A stretch of DNA of 64,000 nucleotides from Paraburkholderia atlantica (lineage in GTDB: Bacteria; Pseudomonadota; Gammaproteobacteria; Burkholderiales; Burkholderiaceae): positions 124,001 through 188,000 of the forward strand of contig NZ_WHNQ01000007.1 in assembly GCF_009362785.1 (NCBI RefSeq), in the 5' to 3' direction. The notes below the pieces were generated by a model, which was not told the origin of the DNA, searched no databases, and worked only from the letters and a program-made list of their open reading frames with translations. A program made the translations under genes and the position numbers. Positions 63,854-64,000 of this stretch are shown in pieces (position 1 is the first letter of the stretch; each line of letters begins with the position of its first letter).

Positions 63854-64000
63854 ACCAGGGCGGCGCTCGCGGGACGCGGGACGGCGTGGGCCACACGCCT
63901 GTCCCCAAAATCCGCACGCCGATGTTAGACTTCGCGGCTGGAGATGGCATTCTCCATTAACCGCCCATGGGGCTGATGATGCCTGCTACGCCCGGTTATG
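63854..64000. other. Window end after amtB
   Basis: 147 bases with no clear terminator. An ATG at 63979 (MPATPGY) begins an open frame that leaves the window, but seven codons cannot be judged. Confidence 0.3.

Noticed and set aside
63979..64000. Possible start of a further gene at the right edge
   Set aside because: Seven codons are visible, with no clear ribosome binding site, so the product cannot be judged.
1..64000. CRISPR arrays, complete tRNA or rRNA genes, prophage or intact insertion sequences
   Set aside because: I looked for regularly spaced direct repeats, tRNA-like arms, integrase genes and paired terminal repeats and found none that hold up.

Overview
This is a contiguous stretch of a GC-rich (about 65%) chromosome, almost certainly from a Burkholderia-group betaproteobacterium (Paraburkholderia, Burkholderia or Caballeronia). 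The protein sequences, the order zapE-lpdA-sucB-sucA-typA, the MarR/NodT/EmrA/EmrB efflux cluster beside truB-rbfA-infB-nusA-rimP-rluB-scpB, and the stand-alone DUF4096 proteins all point there. The call rests on recognition, not on a database search. No rRNA, complete tRNA, CRISPR array, prophage or intact insertion sequence is visible, and coding density is high.

Layout. 1-1.8 kb: the N-terminus of an exported protein, a DUF2147 protein and a stand-alone transposase-like DNA-binding domain. 1.9-11.2 kb (minus strand): the 2-oxoglutarate dehydrogenase operon sucA-sucB-lpdA with zapE downstream, then typA/bipA. Hairpins fill every gap of the suc operon. 11.4-16.5 kb (plus): a MarR-controlled tripartite drug efflux operon. 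16.6-26.7 kb (minus): the translation and transcription operon rimP-nusA-infB-rbfA-truB, headed by a good sigma70 promoter followed by an intrinsic terminator inside the leader, and upstream of it rluB and scpB, both with long low-complexity tails. 27-36.9 kb: a mosaic of small units (aminotransferase, LysR regulator, second DUF4096 protein, small exported proteins, YdcF, ABM monooxygenase, EAL phosphodiesterase, ArfB, VC0807-like membrane protein). 37-46.1 kb (minus): recC-recB-recD with ATGA-type overlaps. 46.3-53.5 kb: a FUSC transporter, a DecR/CyuR-like Lrp regulator divergent from a cysteine dioxygenase, and a large MscS channel. 53.6-60 kb: a redox and stress neighbourhood with an Rrf2 regulator and matched operators, several NAD(P)-binding oxidoreductases, an AhpD-like protein, cupins and a wHTH-TolB-TPR regulator. 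60-64 kb: an orphan CHASE3-type histidine kinase and amtB behind a sigma54 promoter.

The window is mostly conserved housekeeping DNA. The points most worth following are regulatory: the promoter-terminator leader before rimP, the twin Rrf2 operators, the cysteine-sensor/cysteine-dioxygenase pair, and the two transposase DNA-binding domains that look domesticated. I did not find a clearly new multi-gene defence or mobile system.
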